A DNA stretch of 64,000 bases from Chryseobacterium takakiae (GTDB lineage: Bacteria > Bacteroidota > Bacteroidia > Flavobacteriales > Weeksellaceae). Below are positions 9,076 to 18,783 of this stretch, piece by piece. The notes beneath the pieces are model-generated. The model ran no database searches. It had not been told where the DNA came from and saw nothing but the letters and a program-made list of their open reading frames with translations. Position 1 is the first letter of the stretch; every line of letters starts with the position of its first letter. Both the position numbers and the translations under genes were made by a program. The DNA is taken from positions 149,380 through 213,379 of the forward strand of contig NZ_FQVO01000007.1 in NCBI RefSeq assembly GCF_900129385.1. The letters run 5' to 3'.

Positions 9076-11335
9076 CCTTCTGCGTTTTACTTTCGGTCTC
9101 ATTCTGATATTTCTCAATTACTTTTCGCTGCTCTTTGGCAACATCAAAAATCAATTCAAGAATGTCATGAATATTTTTAAGTTCTGTAAGATGCGAGATC
9201 TTATCGGGGTCTCTCAGGTCATAGGTTTCATTTTCTATAAGCTGTGTTTTTCTTTTCATAATCAGATCATCAAGAGAAGAATCTTCCGGTTCTATTCTAC
9301 TCTCCATATTCAGGGTCTCCGTTATTTTATTGCCATTTAAAAGGTTGCAGACTTTCTGCATTTCTGCTTCAATTTTACGGCTCCAGCCTCCTGCATCTAT
9401 TTCAGGATATTTTTCATCATCCTTTACATATTGTGAAAGCGATGCTGTATAGGCTGTTATAAGATGGGAGGTAGCAACAAACTGATGGACAACTTCCAGT
9501 TTTTTCTGCTGATTTTTGGGTTCTGAAATCATCCTCTGGAAATTATCAGAGAGATTGGCGAGCGAAATAATCGCATTTTTCCGCTTTACTTTATAATCCT
9601 GAACATCAAAACCTTCTTCAAGAAATTTTGAGATTACGCTCCGGAAATAAATCAGGTTGCATTCTGCGGATTTTTTCATTAAATCCAGATTCTGGGTATG
9701 TTCCCATACCGGAAGTACAACGTAAGCCACCAATGATGTAATCACGGCCGCAACTATAGTATCAACAATTCTGTCTCTGAAAATAATGTTGACATTGCCC
9801 GGACTGAGGAAATTAAAGCTCAGAAAAACATAGATCGTCATGAACAAAACAGCCCAGAAATATTTGCCTTTCAGAAAGCTGAAACACATGATCATGCTTA
9901 ACAGAAGAATGGTAAAAAGCAGCTCATTAATCTGAATATAATGTAAAATTGCGTAAGCAATTATCGCACCGGCAATAGTTCCATACAATCTTAATAGATT
10001 TCTTTTCTTGGTAATAGAGTAGGCCGGTTTTAAGATCGCCACTATAGTAATCAAAATCCAGTAGGTATGCCCGATTCCTAAAAACTGAAAGAGAGAAAAC
10101 AGATATCCGATCAACAAAGCAATGGTAATCCGAAGGGCATGTCTGAAATGGGATGAAGAGAATGAAATATTATTCTTTAAAACTTTAATATTGAGTTTTT
10201 CTTCATTAGGCATGAATTTTTTGAGGTCCAATCCTGTGGAGAGGCTCTTGGCCAGTTTAACGTTCTGAGAAAAGACCTTATAAATTTCATTGATCTCTTT
10301 GGTGATTTCATTAATACGCATCAGGATCTGTCTGAGCACCATAAAATTCTCAAAGTTTTCAGGGGAAATACGCTTGTTTCTCAGTTCAAAATAGTCATTA
10401 TTCAGATATTTCAATTCTTCTTCAAGATTAGAAATGGGTCTCGCCCTCGTGCCAATCTGAAGTGATATTCCTATATTGGTAATCTCCTCGGAAAGGAGGT
10501 TGAGGTAATCATGAATTTTTACTAAAATCGTGGTGTCTTCAAAACTCTGCTGCAATTTCTGATAATCACTTTCCGAAGTCATCAGCTTTTCATGAAGATC
10601 CATCGAATTAAGGAACATCAGCATTAACAGCCGGCTCGTCGTAGTGGATTCGTTAACAATGGTTCTTGTTTTGAAAACAGTTTCACGGGTTTCTTCCTGA
10701 AGATTTTTTATTTCGATCTGCTTGGCGATGACCTGCGTTGTCAGTTTATCGAAATCCGGGTTTTTCTGATAATAATTGGCTTTGATTTTTAAAAACTCTG
10801 CCAGTTGAAGATAGTTTTCCCCGATCATCTGGCTTGCCAGCTTATAGGGCTGAATGGTTGTTACGATTAAAAATATCAGCAAAAACCAAATGCATCCTGA
10901 TGCAAAAATCAAAAGGCTTTTTAGAATATTAGCGCCGGTTAAATGTCCGTCAATAAAGATGGCAAGAACAACCAGTGATAATGAACCGACTGCCGCAAGT
11001 CTCTGTCCGTATACGCCAATAAGCGAAAAGAACATTCCGAAAACGATGATTTCTGCAAAAACCAGAATTTTGATACTCATCACAAGACTTGCTATCAATG
11101 CTACAAATACGAAGCAAATGATGGCAAATGTTAATGCATTTCTTCTCCTTATAAAAGGCCCCGGCTGATCTGTAAGTGCTACAAAGCTTGTTCCGAGAGG
11201 GAAGAGAAAGTATTCTTTAAGAATGCCGAAATGAGCAAGAACAAGACACGGAAGCACAGTAGCCAGCGTAATTCTGATAGCAGAATATACATATTGACTG
11301 GTAACAAATTTTTTGAGTTCCGCAGAATAGTTCAT
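9056..11335 (-). CDS. FUSC-family (YccS/YhfK-like) inner membrane protein
   Basis: 759 residues. Two blocks of about six membrane helices (about 15-165 and 390-540) are separated and followed by long soluble helical segments. This is the YccS/FUSC layout: an N-terminal YccS-type domain, then a FUSC_2-type core (HFRHALRITIALLIGYLFS, GHTYWILITIVAILKPAYS, RLYGTIAGAIIAY). Relatives include aromatic-acid and fusaric-acid exporters. The substrate is unknown. It is a single gene, convergent with the PPTase gene. Confidence 0.85.
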   Translation of the reverse strand: MNYSAELKKFVTSQYVYSAIRITLATVLPCLVLAHFGILKEYFLFPLGTSFVALTDQPGPFIRRRNALTFAIICFVFVALIASLVMSIKILVFAEIIVFGMFFSLIGVYGQRLAAVGSLSLVVLAIFIDGHLTGANILKSLLIFASGCIWFLLIFLIVTTIQPYKLASQMIGENYLQLAEFLKIKANYYQKNPDFDKLTTQVIAKQIEIKNLQEETRETVFKTRTIVNESTTTSRLLMLMFLNSMDLHEKLMTSESDYQKLQQSFEDTTILVKIHDYLNLLSEEITNIGISLQIGTRARPISNLEEELKYLNNDYFELRNKRISPENFENFMVLRQILMRINEITKEINEIYKVFSQNVKLAKSLSTGLDLKKFMPNEEKLNIKVLKNNISFSSSHFRHALRITIALLIGYLFSLFQFLGIGHTYWILITIVAILKPAYSITKKRNLLRLYGTIAGAIIAYAILHYIQINELLFTILLLSMIMCFSFLKGKYFWAVLFMTIYVFLSFNFLSPGNVNIIFRDRIVDTIVAAVITSLVAYVVLPVWEHTQNLDLMKKSAECNLIYFRSVISKFLEEGFDVQDYKVKRKNAIISLANLSDNFQRMISEPKNQQKKLEVVHQFVATSHLITAYTASLSQYVKDDEKYPEIDAGGWSRKIEAEMQKVCNLLNGNKITETLNMESRIEPEDSSLDDLIMKRKTQLIENETYDLRDPDKISHLTELKNIHDILELIFDVAKEQRKVIEKYQNETESKTQKVIPQQS

Positions 11336-11622
11336 ACTACAAAAATAAGAGTTAAATGTGAATTGCAGGTTTTAGTTGGTTAGGTAAATATGAACTTTTT
11401 TAATGATTTATAACTACATGACATGTAAGCATTATCAATATGCTACTATTATACACAGAAATTCAGTATCAAATTCTAAACCATCTGAATAAATTTTTAA
11501 GAAATGTAACCTATGAAAAACTAGAGAATTTACAGTTTTCAACATTTTAATCCTCATCGTTGGCTAAGAAAGTCAGAATTTTCAATGGTTGCTGAGGATC
11601 TCGAAGTCATCAGTCCTGAAAT

Positions 11623-11737
11623 ATAGCCCCGATCGCAGCAATTGTATGAGCTCATTTTTCGGTTTCGGGCGGCGCGGCTACGCCGCGCCGCCCGAAACCG
11701 AAAAATAGCGAGTGCGGAGAGCGGGAAAATTGCTCCT
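11623..11737. repeat. Long-hairpin repeat element, copy 1
   Basis: A perfect 24-bp inverted repeat (11655-11678 with 11682-11705) with a 3-base loop (TAC) is flanked by sequences shared with copy 2 at 62246: a left flank starting ATAGCCC and including CAATTGT.TGAGCTCATTTT, and a right flank AAAATAGCGAGTGCGGA...GCTCCT. The GC-rich stem sequence differs completely from copy 2, so the structure and flanks are conserved rather than the stem bases. The flanks also pair (CCCG at 11628-11631 with CGGG at 11722-11725). The type of element is undecided: structured RNA or REP-like DNA. Confidence 0.85.
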
Positions 11738-11785
11738 AAAAAAACATAATAGATACAATCCGACGAAGTTAACAAGCTCCGGAAA

Positions 11786-11815
11786 ATAAAAAAAGTCCCA
11801 TAATATATGAGACTT
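11786..11815 (-). terminator. Terminator after porV
   Basis: AAGTCTCATA / TATGGGACTT stem on the minus strand (11806-11815 with 11793-11802), then a T-run; 24 bp past the porV stop. Confidence 0.8.
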
Positions 11816-11838
11816 TTTGAGTTTGTATGTAAAATTTC

Positions 11839-13002
11839 TTAATAATCTACATTTGATGTTTCTTCACCGATATTCCAGGTTAATCCGAAACGTAGGGTAT
11901 TATCCAATGCCGTATTGATTTTGGATACATTGATCAGATACGAGATGTCCAGACCGAAAGAACGGTATTTTAATCCGATACCTGCTGTAGCAAACTGTCT
12001 TGCTCCCTGCTCTTCACTTTCATGGAAATAACCTGTTCTTACAGAGAATGCGTTGTCATAAGAATATTCCAGAGCTCCACTCATCATGATAGAGTTGGGA
12101 TTTTTAAAGGATTTTCCGATACCCGCCATTACGCCAACGTTTGGAACTTCATAGATCGGCTGTCTTGTATTAGGATCAGTTCCTACATATTCTGAACCGG
12201 GAACCAAAATTTTGGACCCTTCAAAGCTGATGCCCACTCTGTTCATATCATCAAGGTACATGTCGTAGCCAACCCCTAATCTTGCCATGGTAGGAAGATA
12301 AGATCTTGACTCTTCGTTTCCGGTATAATCTAATTTGGGACCAAGATTCTGTACCGCAAAACCGGCATTAACTTTTCCGTCCATACCTCCGAAACTTGAA
12401 AATCTTGGAGAAGTATAGTATCCTGAAACGTCTACTGCAAAGGAATTAGCAGGCTTTAATGTTGTATCCGTATTAAATCCTCCGGCCAAGTCTGAACGGA
12501 TGAATCTACCGGTAACAGCCATGGAGTAAGAATCTGAAAGTTTAAGGCCATACGCTACGTCGATGGAGAATTCGTTTGGCTTGGAAGTTCCCAATGAAGT
12601 TACTTCATTTCCTACTAACTGAGTAAGATCCACTTCACCCATATTAAAGTAATAAATACTTGCTGAAATGGTAGATCGCTCTTCCTGCCCTAAAAATTTA
12701 TGGAACGCTCCATATAATAAAAACACATCATTGGTAAGTTTTCCCATGTAAGGAGTGTAATTTAATCCCACGGAAGAACTTGTTCTGCTGAAAGGATATT
12801 TTGCGGCATTCCAGAATTGAGAAAAAGCATCCGGAGAGGTAACGACACCCTGATCCCCCATACCTCCAGCTCTTGCATCTGGCGCGATTCTTAAGAAAGG
12901 AGCTCCGGTTAATACAGGTCTTACAAGGCTTAAATCTTGAGAATAGCCTAAAAAGCCAGCACTTAACCCAATTCCTAAAAGCAGTTTAGTAGTTAAATTC
13001 AT
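11839..13002 (-). CDS. porV: T9SS outer membrane shuttle protein PorV
   Basis: 387 residues: a signal peptide followed by a FadL-like beta-barrel. The N-terminal PFLRIAPDARAGGMGDQG stretch, then SQFWNAAKYPF, are hallmarks of PorV/LptO. PorV takes type IX cargo from the Sov translocon and hands it to the PorU sortase at the outer membrane. The gene follows porU by 60 bp on the same strand, the usual flavobacterial order. It should be needed for export of cargo with type A tails, such as the DUF285 proteins and the 562-residue protein of the RHS island in this window. Confidence 0.95.
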   Translation of the reverse strand: MNLTTKLLLGIGLSAGFLGYSQDLSLVRPVLTGAPFLRIAPDARAGGMGDQGVVTSPDAFSQFWNAAKYPFSRTSSSVGLNYTPYMGKLTNDVFLLYGAFHKFLGQEERSTISASIYYFNMGEVDLTQLVGNEVTSLGTSKPNEFSIDVAYGLKLSDSYSMAVTGRFIRSDLAGGFNTDTTLKPANSFAVDVSGYYTSPRFSSFGGMDGKVNAGFAVQNLGPKLDYTGNEESRSYLPTMARLGVGYDMYLDDMNRVGISFEGSKILVPGSEYVGTDPNTRQPIYEVPNVGVMAGIGKSFKNPNSIMMSGALEYSYDNAFSVRTGYFHESEEQGARQFATAGIGLKYRSFGLDISYLINVSKINTALDNTLRFGLTWNIGEETSNVDY

Positions 13003-13062
13003 ATGTTGTCTTTTATATATTATCAGTTTTTTGTTGATATTATTATTGTTATTGTTTTAAAA

Positions 13063-16000
13063 TTATTTCAAAAGTACCATTTTTTCTACAGCTGTAGCAC
13101 TTCCTTTGCATTTTTCTTGATTTTGACTTTTTGCAAATATCTTAAAAATATACGTACCTTTTGCTACTGTGGCACCAAAATCATCTCTTCCATCCCATTC
13201 GATAGCCTGACGCGGCGTTCTAAAGCCCTGCAGGAACGGTTCTGCAACTACCGGCTGAGATAAAGTTCTTACCAGTTTTCCGGTAATGGTATAAATCTGA
13301 ACATTCACATCCAATATATCATCACAATTATGCTCAAAATGAATATACGTCTTGTTGGTAAAAGGATTCGGCCAGTTTAACGGTCTGTTAATCACCAGAT
13401 GCTGGTCTGCTTCATCCTTAACTTCAAAATTTAACGTTGCAGTTGTAGAATTATTGTTTATATCCCAAACTTTAAATGTCAGTTGATGCTGCCCTGTGGA
13501 AAGATTCCTGAAAGGATAAGTTACATTCCCTTTCTGATAGTCTGCCAGACTTGGATTCAGGCATCCATTTCCTTCTCCGGAAGCAAAAAAATCATTTAAT
13601 ACAACGGTGTTTATAATTTGGCCGTCCAAATATACAGTAATATCGTGACCGATACCAGATCCCGTAGAATTAATTCCCGTATCATCCGTAATACATGCAA
13701 GCAGCATTGGATTCTGATCTGTAATGCCACCATCGGCAAAGTTGGTATTGTTCATATAAAGCTTCACTTTCGGCGGCTCATTGTCGTTGATTCCGTTCGG
13801 ATTGATATCTCCAACCTGTACTGCCTGATTATTGAATACATCGCTTGCTTTATTATCTGCATATCCAAGAATTCTTCCTTGTCCCACAGCGTAATTAATA
13901 TCTTTAGGTACATAAAACTCTACCGTGAAAACTCCGTTTACAGCAGTTCCCGAAGCTTTTACAATGGCGCTACCTTCTTCTGTATATTGTAGAACAGGAG
14001 TTAGACCGCCATCATTATTCAACGTGGTTTTATTTAATCTTTTATCAAAAATATTAATGACCACACGTCCGTTAAAATTTGTATTAATGGTTCCGTTCGG
14101 ATTATTAATGTGCCCTGTTACTTTAACAAAATCCAAACCTCTGATAAGTCCCGGAACCGGTGTGTCAATATTATCAATGACAAGTAATCGTTGTGGTCTG
14201 CTAAGTTTCATCGCAGGATCTCCCAGAAAATTAACTTTCAGGTGGTCTGTTGCTGAACCTTTTTGCTTTTTGGCGTTCAGGTGTGCAACTCCGAGTGTCT
14301 GAAAATCATCATTATTCAGCTTAAAAATATTCTGGGTGTACAGATTGGTAAAATCCACTCCGTATCCTACATCAATAGCCCGGCTTGAAGTAATCATTGA
14401 TGCAGGGCCGCCCTGTTTCATTTTAAGAAACTGCTCCCCTGCAGAAGAGGTATCAGGCTCATCCCAAAGCGTAAACTCACAGGTAATGGTTGACACAAAA
14501 GGGAATCTGCTGTATACATTAGAAAAATTGTTGGCATTCTGAATTTCAGATAACGTTAAAACTCTTTCCTGTGCCCATCCGTTGATTCCTCCATGTCCGA
14601 AATAGAACATATACAGACTGTTTCCTATGTCATTTGAAATAGCCTGATTTACCTGAGGGTATCTTTGTCCGCCCGCGGTACTCTGTGCCTGAAAAGCATC
14701 CAGATACAACTTTCTTACATTGTATTCTTTAAGTACGGATGTAGGCTGTTCGAAGACTGTTACTAAAGAATTATTCATGACCGTATGGAAAGGTGTTCCA
14801 CCGTCATTATCATCATCTACAATAAAATCAAGCTTCATTTTCCATTCTCCGAACGGAGTAGACTGTCCCGATAAGCTGTTGTAATAAGCCAGCGTCTTAT
14901 CCATCATATTGGCCGCTTCCGTTACATTCGCAGCAGGAAGTCTTCCAACAGGAAGATCTGGAAGGTTATTGGTAATAAATTCGGTTGTTTGTGGCTTTGT
15001 CATTACAATATAATCATCTGTAACAAATGATCTTATCACATCTGCAGATTCTTCGCTTTGATAACTGGTCACAACATTTGAATTATTGGAGATTCTGTTC
15101 TTAAAATCATAGGAAGTATCTCCTAAAACAAATACATATTTTAAGGTTCCTAAAGGTGTATTCAGTTTTGTCACAAAGTCCCTTATTGCCGTAAGATCTC
15201 TGCTTCCGCTTCCGAATTCGTTATATATTTTGTCTGTATCAACAATCTGTACATTATAATTGTTTTTGGTCTGATGATAGTTGGCAAGTCTCTGCGCCTG
15301 TCCCATCATTTCCGGAATGGTAATGATCAGATAATCTATATTCTGAAGTGCGGAAAGATTCTGGTTATTGATACGTCCTACAAATTGTGGAGAATAGGCT
15401 GCATCTGCTTTAAAAGCTACAAATTCATTATTAAAATTCTGGTCTGCTGCCGTATAAGCAAAATTAAATGTTGTATTTCCTGCCGCTTTATTGACTCTTC
15501 TGTTGGCATTGGTAACGTCTGTAACATCCCAGATCTGCTCTGCGGAAGAGGCATTGGATAAGCTGAAACCATAGGTCGTATTGCTCCCGCTTACGAGTGA
15601 GAAATCCCTGAAATTCATTTGTGTACCGTTGAAGCTAAGGTTATCCTTATATTGTACTTCGAGATAATCTACATAAAAATTTCCGTTGGGATTAACTGTA
15701 ATATTTGGTTTTAGGTTAAATGTAATCTGATTTCCGCTCAATCCTGTTATTATTCCGGAATATCTCAATGGGAAAAATTCATTCGTTCCTCCGGAGTTTG
15801 CAGATGGAATAACCGTGTTTAGAGGATTTTGTGTATTAATATCAAATGATATACTGTTTTGCTGTGATTTGTATCCTATTACCTGTACTCTGTACCGTAT
15901 TTCATCACCACCCTGAATGGCTGATGCCGTAGTAAAGGTTACTGCTTTATCCGTTGTAAACGGGGTGTCTTCCACCCACAATCTTCCTACTTTCATCAGG

Positions 16001-16959
16001 TTTTTCTGATCTTTATTGATAACCTGGTAGTTATCAAATCTTGTAATCAGCGGGGTAGCAGGCAGGTTGACATCCACTGTCTGAATTCTTTTCCCCGGAC
16101 CTTTGTCAAAATTGATATAGTAATAAGAATAATCTTCATAAATGTTTTTCACATTCTCACTTCTGTCACTTCTGGTATCTTTTCTTTTAAATCCGTTTCC
16201 GTTGGAAGTGTTGTAAAGATTATATCCATCCGGTCCCTGTGCATAGAACAATGCATAATCACTGTCATGCCATACACCGTCATCTTCTCCCACAACCTGG
16301 ATTGCATTTTCCTGAAGCGCGCTGTATTTCACATCCTGATTGAATTCAGGAAGCATGATGCCTCCATTTCCGTAGATTCTGAAGTTTTTAGGATTTACAG
16401 AAGAAGGATTGATCCCGTTATCCTGCAGAAACTGTTTCGTAATTTTAAAAATCCCGGATTTATCAACCTTAATCTTATAAAAATTTCCGGTTGATAATGG
16501 GTTTGCAGTGGTTCCAACTTTTAAAGTGCTTCCAAGGTTGTTGGAGGCATTTGTTTCTGAAATTTCAAATGAAGACAAGCGTTTTACCTGTCCTTTTTCT
16601 CTTTTAAATAAAGCGACGTTAATATTTGCAAAGCGTTCACCTTCAGAATTATAATAAGCAACATCTTTAATTTCATATTCAGGGAGAAGATCTTTGCTTA
16701 TCTCATATAAATCTTTTGCAGGGATAGTTTCCCACACAGGATTGGAAACTTTTAACTGCTTTTCGCCAACCTGTTGTCTGGTTGTTATAAAAATGTTATT
16801 TTGGCTGAATGAAAATCCCTGATTTTTAAAATTGGGAAGATTGAGTTTGGTATCACCATAATCCCGGATTTTAGAGCCGTCCCATTCTATGGAGATCCTC
16901 TGAGCCCAGAGTGTTGATACGAAGCCTAATAAAAATAAAAGCGAAATTTTTTGTTTCAT
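13063..16959 (-). CDS. porU: T9SS sortase PorU (gingipain-family C25 protease)
   Basis: 1298 residues with a signal peptide (FVSTLWAQ). The peptidase C25 domain lies in the middle to C-terminal half; the likely catalytic His is in FYFGHGGINGWAQ (about 788) and the Cys in TITCEFTLWDEP (about 826). The protein ends with beta domains and a FlgD-like tail (PFTNKTYIHFEHNCDD, KGTYIFKIFAKS). PorU removes the C-terminal signal of T9SS cargo and attaches type A cargo to lipopolysaccharide. It is the first gene of a porU-porV unit, divergent from gldJ. Length and motifs agree with flavobacterial PorU. Confidence 0.95.
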   Translation of the reverse strand: MKQKISLLFLLGFVSTLWAQRISIEWDGSKIRDYGDTKLNLPNFKNQGFSFSQNNIFITTRQQVGEKQLKVSNPVWETIPAKDLYEISKDLLPEYEIKDVAYYNSEGERFANINVALFKREKGQVKRLSSFEISETNASNNLGSTLKVGTTANPLSTGNFYKIKVDKSGIFKITKQFLQDNGINPSSVNPKNFRIYGNGGIMLPEFNQDVKYSALQENAIQVVGEDDGVWHDSDYALFYAQGPDGYNLYNTSNGNGFKRKDTRSDRSENVKNIYEDYSYYYINFDKGPGKRIQTVDVNLPATPLITRFDNYQVINKDQKNLMKVGRLWVEDTPFTTDKAVTFTTASAIQGGDEIRYRVQVIGYKSQQNSISFDINTQNPLNTVIPSANSGGTNEFFPLRYSGIITGLSGNQITFNLKPNITVNPNGNFYVDYLEVQYKDNLSFNGTQMNFRDFSLVSGSNTTYGFSLSNASSAEQIWDVTDVTNANRRVNKAAGNTTFNFAYTAADQNFNNEFVAFKADAAYSPQFVGRINNQNLSALQNIDYLIITIPEMMGQAQRLANYHQTKNNYNVQIVDTDKIYNEFGSGSRDLTAIRDFVTKLNTPLGTLKYVFVLGDTSYDFKNRISNNSNVVTSYQSEESADVIRSFVTDDYIVMTKPQTTEFITNNLPDLPVGRLPAANVTEAANMMDKTLAYYNSLSGQSTPFGEWKMKLDFIVDDDNDGGTPFHTVMNNSLVTVFEQPTSVLKEYNVRKLYLDAFQAQSTAGGQRYPQVNQAISNDIGNSLYMFYFGHGGINGWAQERVLTLSEIQNANNFSNVYSRFPFVSTITCEFTLWDEPDTSSAGEQFLKMKQGGPASMITSSRAIDVGYGVDFTNLYTQNIFKLNNDDFQTLGVAHLNAKKQKGSATDHLKVNFLGDPAMKLSRPQRLLVIDNIDTPVPGLIRGLDFVKVTGHINNPNGTINTNFNGRVVINIFDKRLNKTTLNNDGGLTPVLQYTEEGSAIVKASGTAVNGVFTVEFYVPKDINYAVGQGRILGYADNKASDVFNNQAVQVGDINPNGINDNEPPKVKLYMNNTNFADGGITDQNPMLLACITDDTGINSTGSGIGHDITVYLDGQIINTVVLNDFFASGEGNGCLNPSLADYQKGNVTYPFRNLSTGQHQLTFKVWDINNNSTTATLNFEVKDEADQHLVINRPLNWPNPFTNKTYIHFEHNCDDILDVNVQIYTITGKLVRTLSQPVVAEPFLQGFRTPRQAIEWDGRDDFGATVAKGTYIFKIFAKSQNQEKCKGSATAVEKMVLLK

Positions 16960-17067
16960 ATTTATTGTTGAAATTTCTGAATTACAAAATAAATGAAAAT
17001 TTTATAATTAAATTGTGATACAATAAAATTAATTTGTTAACGTTTTTCAAAAAAATCAACTCTTTAC

Positions 17068-17098
17068 TTGATTTATTGAATAATTTATTTTTTCTTTG
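17068..17098 (+). promoter_or_regulatory. Possible gldJ promoter
   Basis: TTG at 17068-17070, 20 bp, then TTTCTTTG at 17091-17098 (one mismatch to TAnnTTTG). This would give a leader of about 20 nt before the ATG at 17124. Confidence 0.35.
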
Positions 17099-17123
17099 TA
17101 CTTTGAAAATATTTATATCGACT

Positions 17124-18719
17124 ATGAAAAAACTAAAGTTGTTTTCATTAATAGCATTAAGTTCTACACTTGCATTAACCAGTTGCGGAGGATCTAATAA
17201 TGGCGGCGGTACTAAAAAATTTGTCAGCAAAACAGGTTGGAAACCAAACGAGAAACAAGGTTGGTTTTTTGCAGGAAAGCAACAAAAACAAAAGGGTTGG
17301 CCGGGAATGGTATATGTAGAAGGTGGAACTTTTACAATGGGATTAGTGAAAGATGATGTTATGCACGATTGGAATAACTCACCGCGCAGAATGCAGGTAA
17401 GCTCTTTCTTTATCGGGGAAACTGAAATTACTAACTACGAATACCGCGAATACCTTACATGGTTGAAGTATGTATTCCCTCCAAGCGATCCAAGCTTTAA
17501 GGAAATCTACAACGGTGCTTTACCGGATACCTTATTGTGGGACAACAAATTATCTAGAAATGATTACAACGAGACGTATTTCCGTTCTCCGGAGTTCGAT
17601 TACTATCCTGTAGTGGGTGTATCTTGGACTCAGGCAAACAGATATTGCGAATGGTTGTCAGACAGAGCGAACGAAAAAGCTTTGATGCAGGCAGGTATTA
17701 TCGCAAAAGATTTGTATATCAACGAATCCAACAACCAGGGCGGAACTGCATTCAATATGGATAAATTCAAGTCGAATGATCCTGAAATGCAGGGATACAT
17801 CAACGAAAAAAGAATGCAGCAGAAAACAGGTTTGAAAACAACAAACCAAAGATTGCTTGCTGCCAACAGAGCTCCGAACGCTGCAATGGTAACAAAATTC
17901 AGACTTCCTACAGAAGTAGAATGGGAATATGCAGCTTTAGGTTTAGCTAAAAACAGAGAGTATAACCAATATATGGGTAAAACACCTCAAATCGAAAAAT
18001 TAAGAGGGACTAAAGGAAGAGAAAGAGGAATGTTCCTTGAAAACTTCAAAATGGGTGCTGGTGATTACTCCGGTATCGCAGGTTGGAAGAACGACGGATC
18101 GGCACAGACTTCTGATGTTAGACAATTCCCTTCAAATGATTTAGGTATTTATGGTATGTACGGAAACGTTGCAGAATGGACGGCAGATGTATACAGACCA
18201 ATCATTGATGAAGATTTCAGCGATTTCAACTATTACAGAGGAAATATGCCTCAAGCTATTGTAAGAAACGGAGACGGTACATACAAAATGGTAGATGAAA
18301 CCGGAATCAAATATGATACATTGGCAGACGGCAGATTAGTTTACAGAAGTCTTCCGGGACAATTTGAAAGAGAAACCATTGCTGATTACAGAAATTACAG
18401 AGATGGAGACAGAATGTCTTCTTTAGACTATAGAAATGCTTCTGATTCTGCTTCAACATACGATATGTACAACTCTCCTAAATCAAGGTTTATTGTAGAT
18501 GGGAACGGTAGAGTCGTATTACAGAAAGACAGAAAAGAAAGAACTTCTGAAATTTCTAACGATATCAGAGTAGTAAAAGGTGGTTCTTGGCAGGATACAG
18601 CGTACTGGCTGGATCCGGGACAAAGAAGATATAAAAACCAAAACAAAGCATACGGATGGATTGGATTCCGTGTGGCTCAGGATGCAAGAGCAAACGACAA
18701 GAGTAGAACAAGAAGATAA
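17124..18719 (+). CDS. gldJ: Gliding motility lipoprotein GldJ
   Basis: 531 residues from the ATG at 17124, chosen because it begins a clear lipoprotein signal (MKKLKLFSLIALSSTLALTS followed by Cys). The upstream extension of the frame lacks a signal-like start. The body is a formylglycine-generating-enzyme/sulfatase-modifying fold: VYVEGGTFTMGLVKDD, FFIGETEITNYEYREYL, FRLPTEVEWEYAALG, MYGNVAEWTADVY, RVVKGGSWQDTAYW. GldJ is essential for gliding and T9SS function in Flavobacterium, working at the periplasmic face with GldK. The catalytic role of the FGE fold is probably lost. It is divergent from porU and followed by murF. Confidence 0.93.
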   Translation: MKKLKLFSLIALSSTLALTSCGGSNNGGGTKKFVSKTGWKPNEKQGWFFAGKQQKQKGWPGMVYVEGGTFTMGLVKDDVMHDWNNSPRRMQVSSFFIGETEITNYEYREYLTWLKYVFPPSDPSFKEIYNGALPDTLLWDNKLSRNDYNETYFRSPEFDYYPVVGVSWTQANRYCEWLSDRANEKALMQAGIIAKDLYINESNNQGGTAFNMDKFKSNDPEMQGYINEKRMQQKTGLKTTNQRLLAANRAPNAAMVTKFRLPTEVEWEYAALGLAKNREYNQYMGKTPQIEKLRGTKGRERGMFLENFKMGAGDYSGIAGWKNDGSAQTSDVRQFPSNDLGIYGMYGNVAEWTADVYRPIIDEDFSDFNYYRGNMPQAIVRNGDGTYKMVDETGIKYDTLADGRLVYRSLPGQFERETIADYRNYRDGDRMSSLDYRNASDSASTYDMYNSPKSRFIVDGNGRVVLQKDRKERTSEISNDIRVVKGGSWQDTAYWLDPGQRRYKNQNKAYGWIGFRVAQDARANDKSRTRR

Positions 18720-18740
18720 TATTTATCAAAATAATTTTCA

Positions 18741-18772
18741 AAAAAACCTTCCGGAATTCTGGAAGGTTTTTT
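18741..18772 (+). terminator. Terminator after gldJ
   Basis: ACCTTCCGGAATTCTGGAAGGT stem with flanking A and T runs, between gldJ and murF. Confidence 0.85.
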
Positions 18773-18783
18773 ATTTTTGAAGC

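Larger units (their letters stand above)
11336..11838. other. Intergenic region, 503 bp, with hairpin repeat and terminator
   Basis: No gene is supported. The first 285 bp are AT-rich without clear structure. The rest holds hairpin repeat copy 1 (11623-11737) and the porV terminator. A 73-codon open frame over the hairpin is an artefact of the GC-rich palindrome. Confidence 0.7.

Noticed and set aside
11554..11775. 73-codon minus-strand frame across the hairpin at 11.65 kb
   Set aside because: It is Arg/Ala-rich only because the palindrome is GC-rich; the segment is a repeat shared with 62.3 kb, where the frame is not kept.
13618..15561. Plus-strand frames of 68-125 codons antisense to porU
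   Set aside because: They are shadows of a 3.9-kb gene with clear gingipain-family motifs; none has a signal or known pattern.
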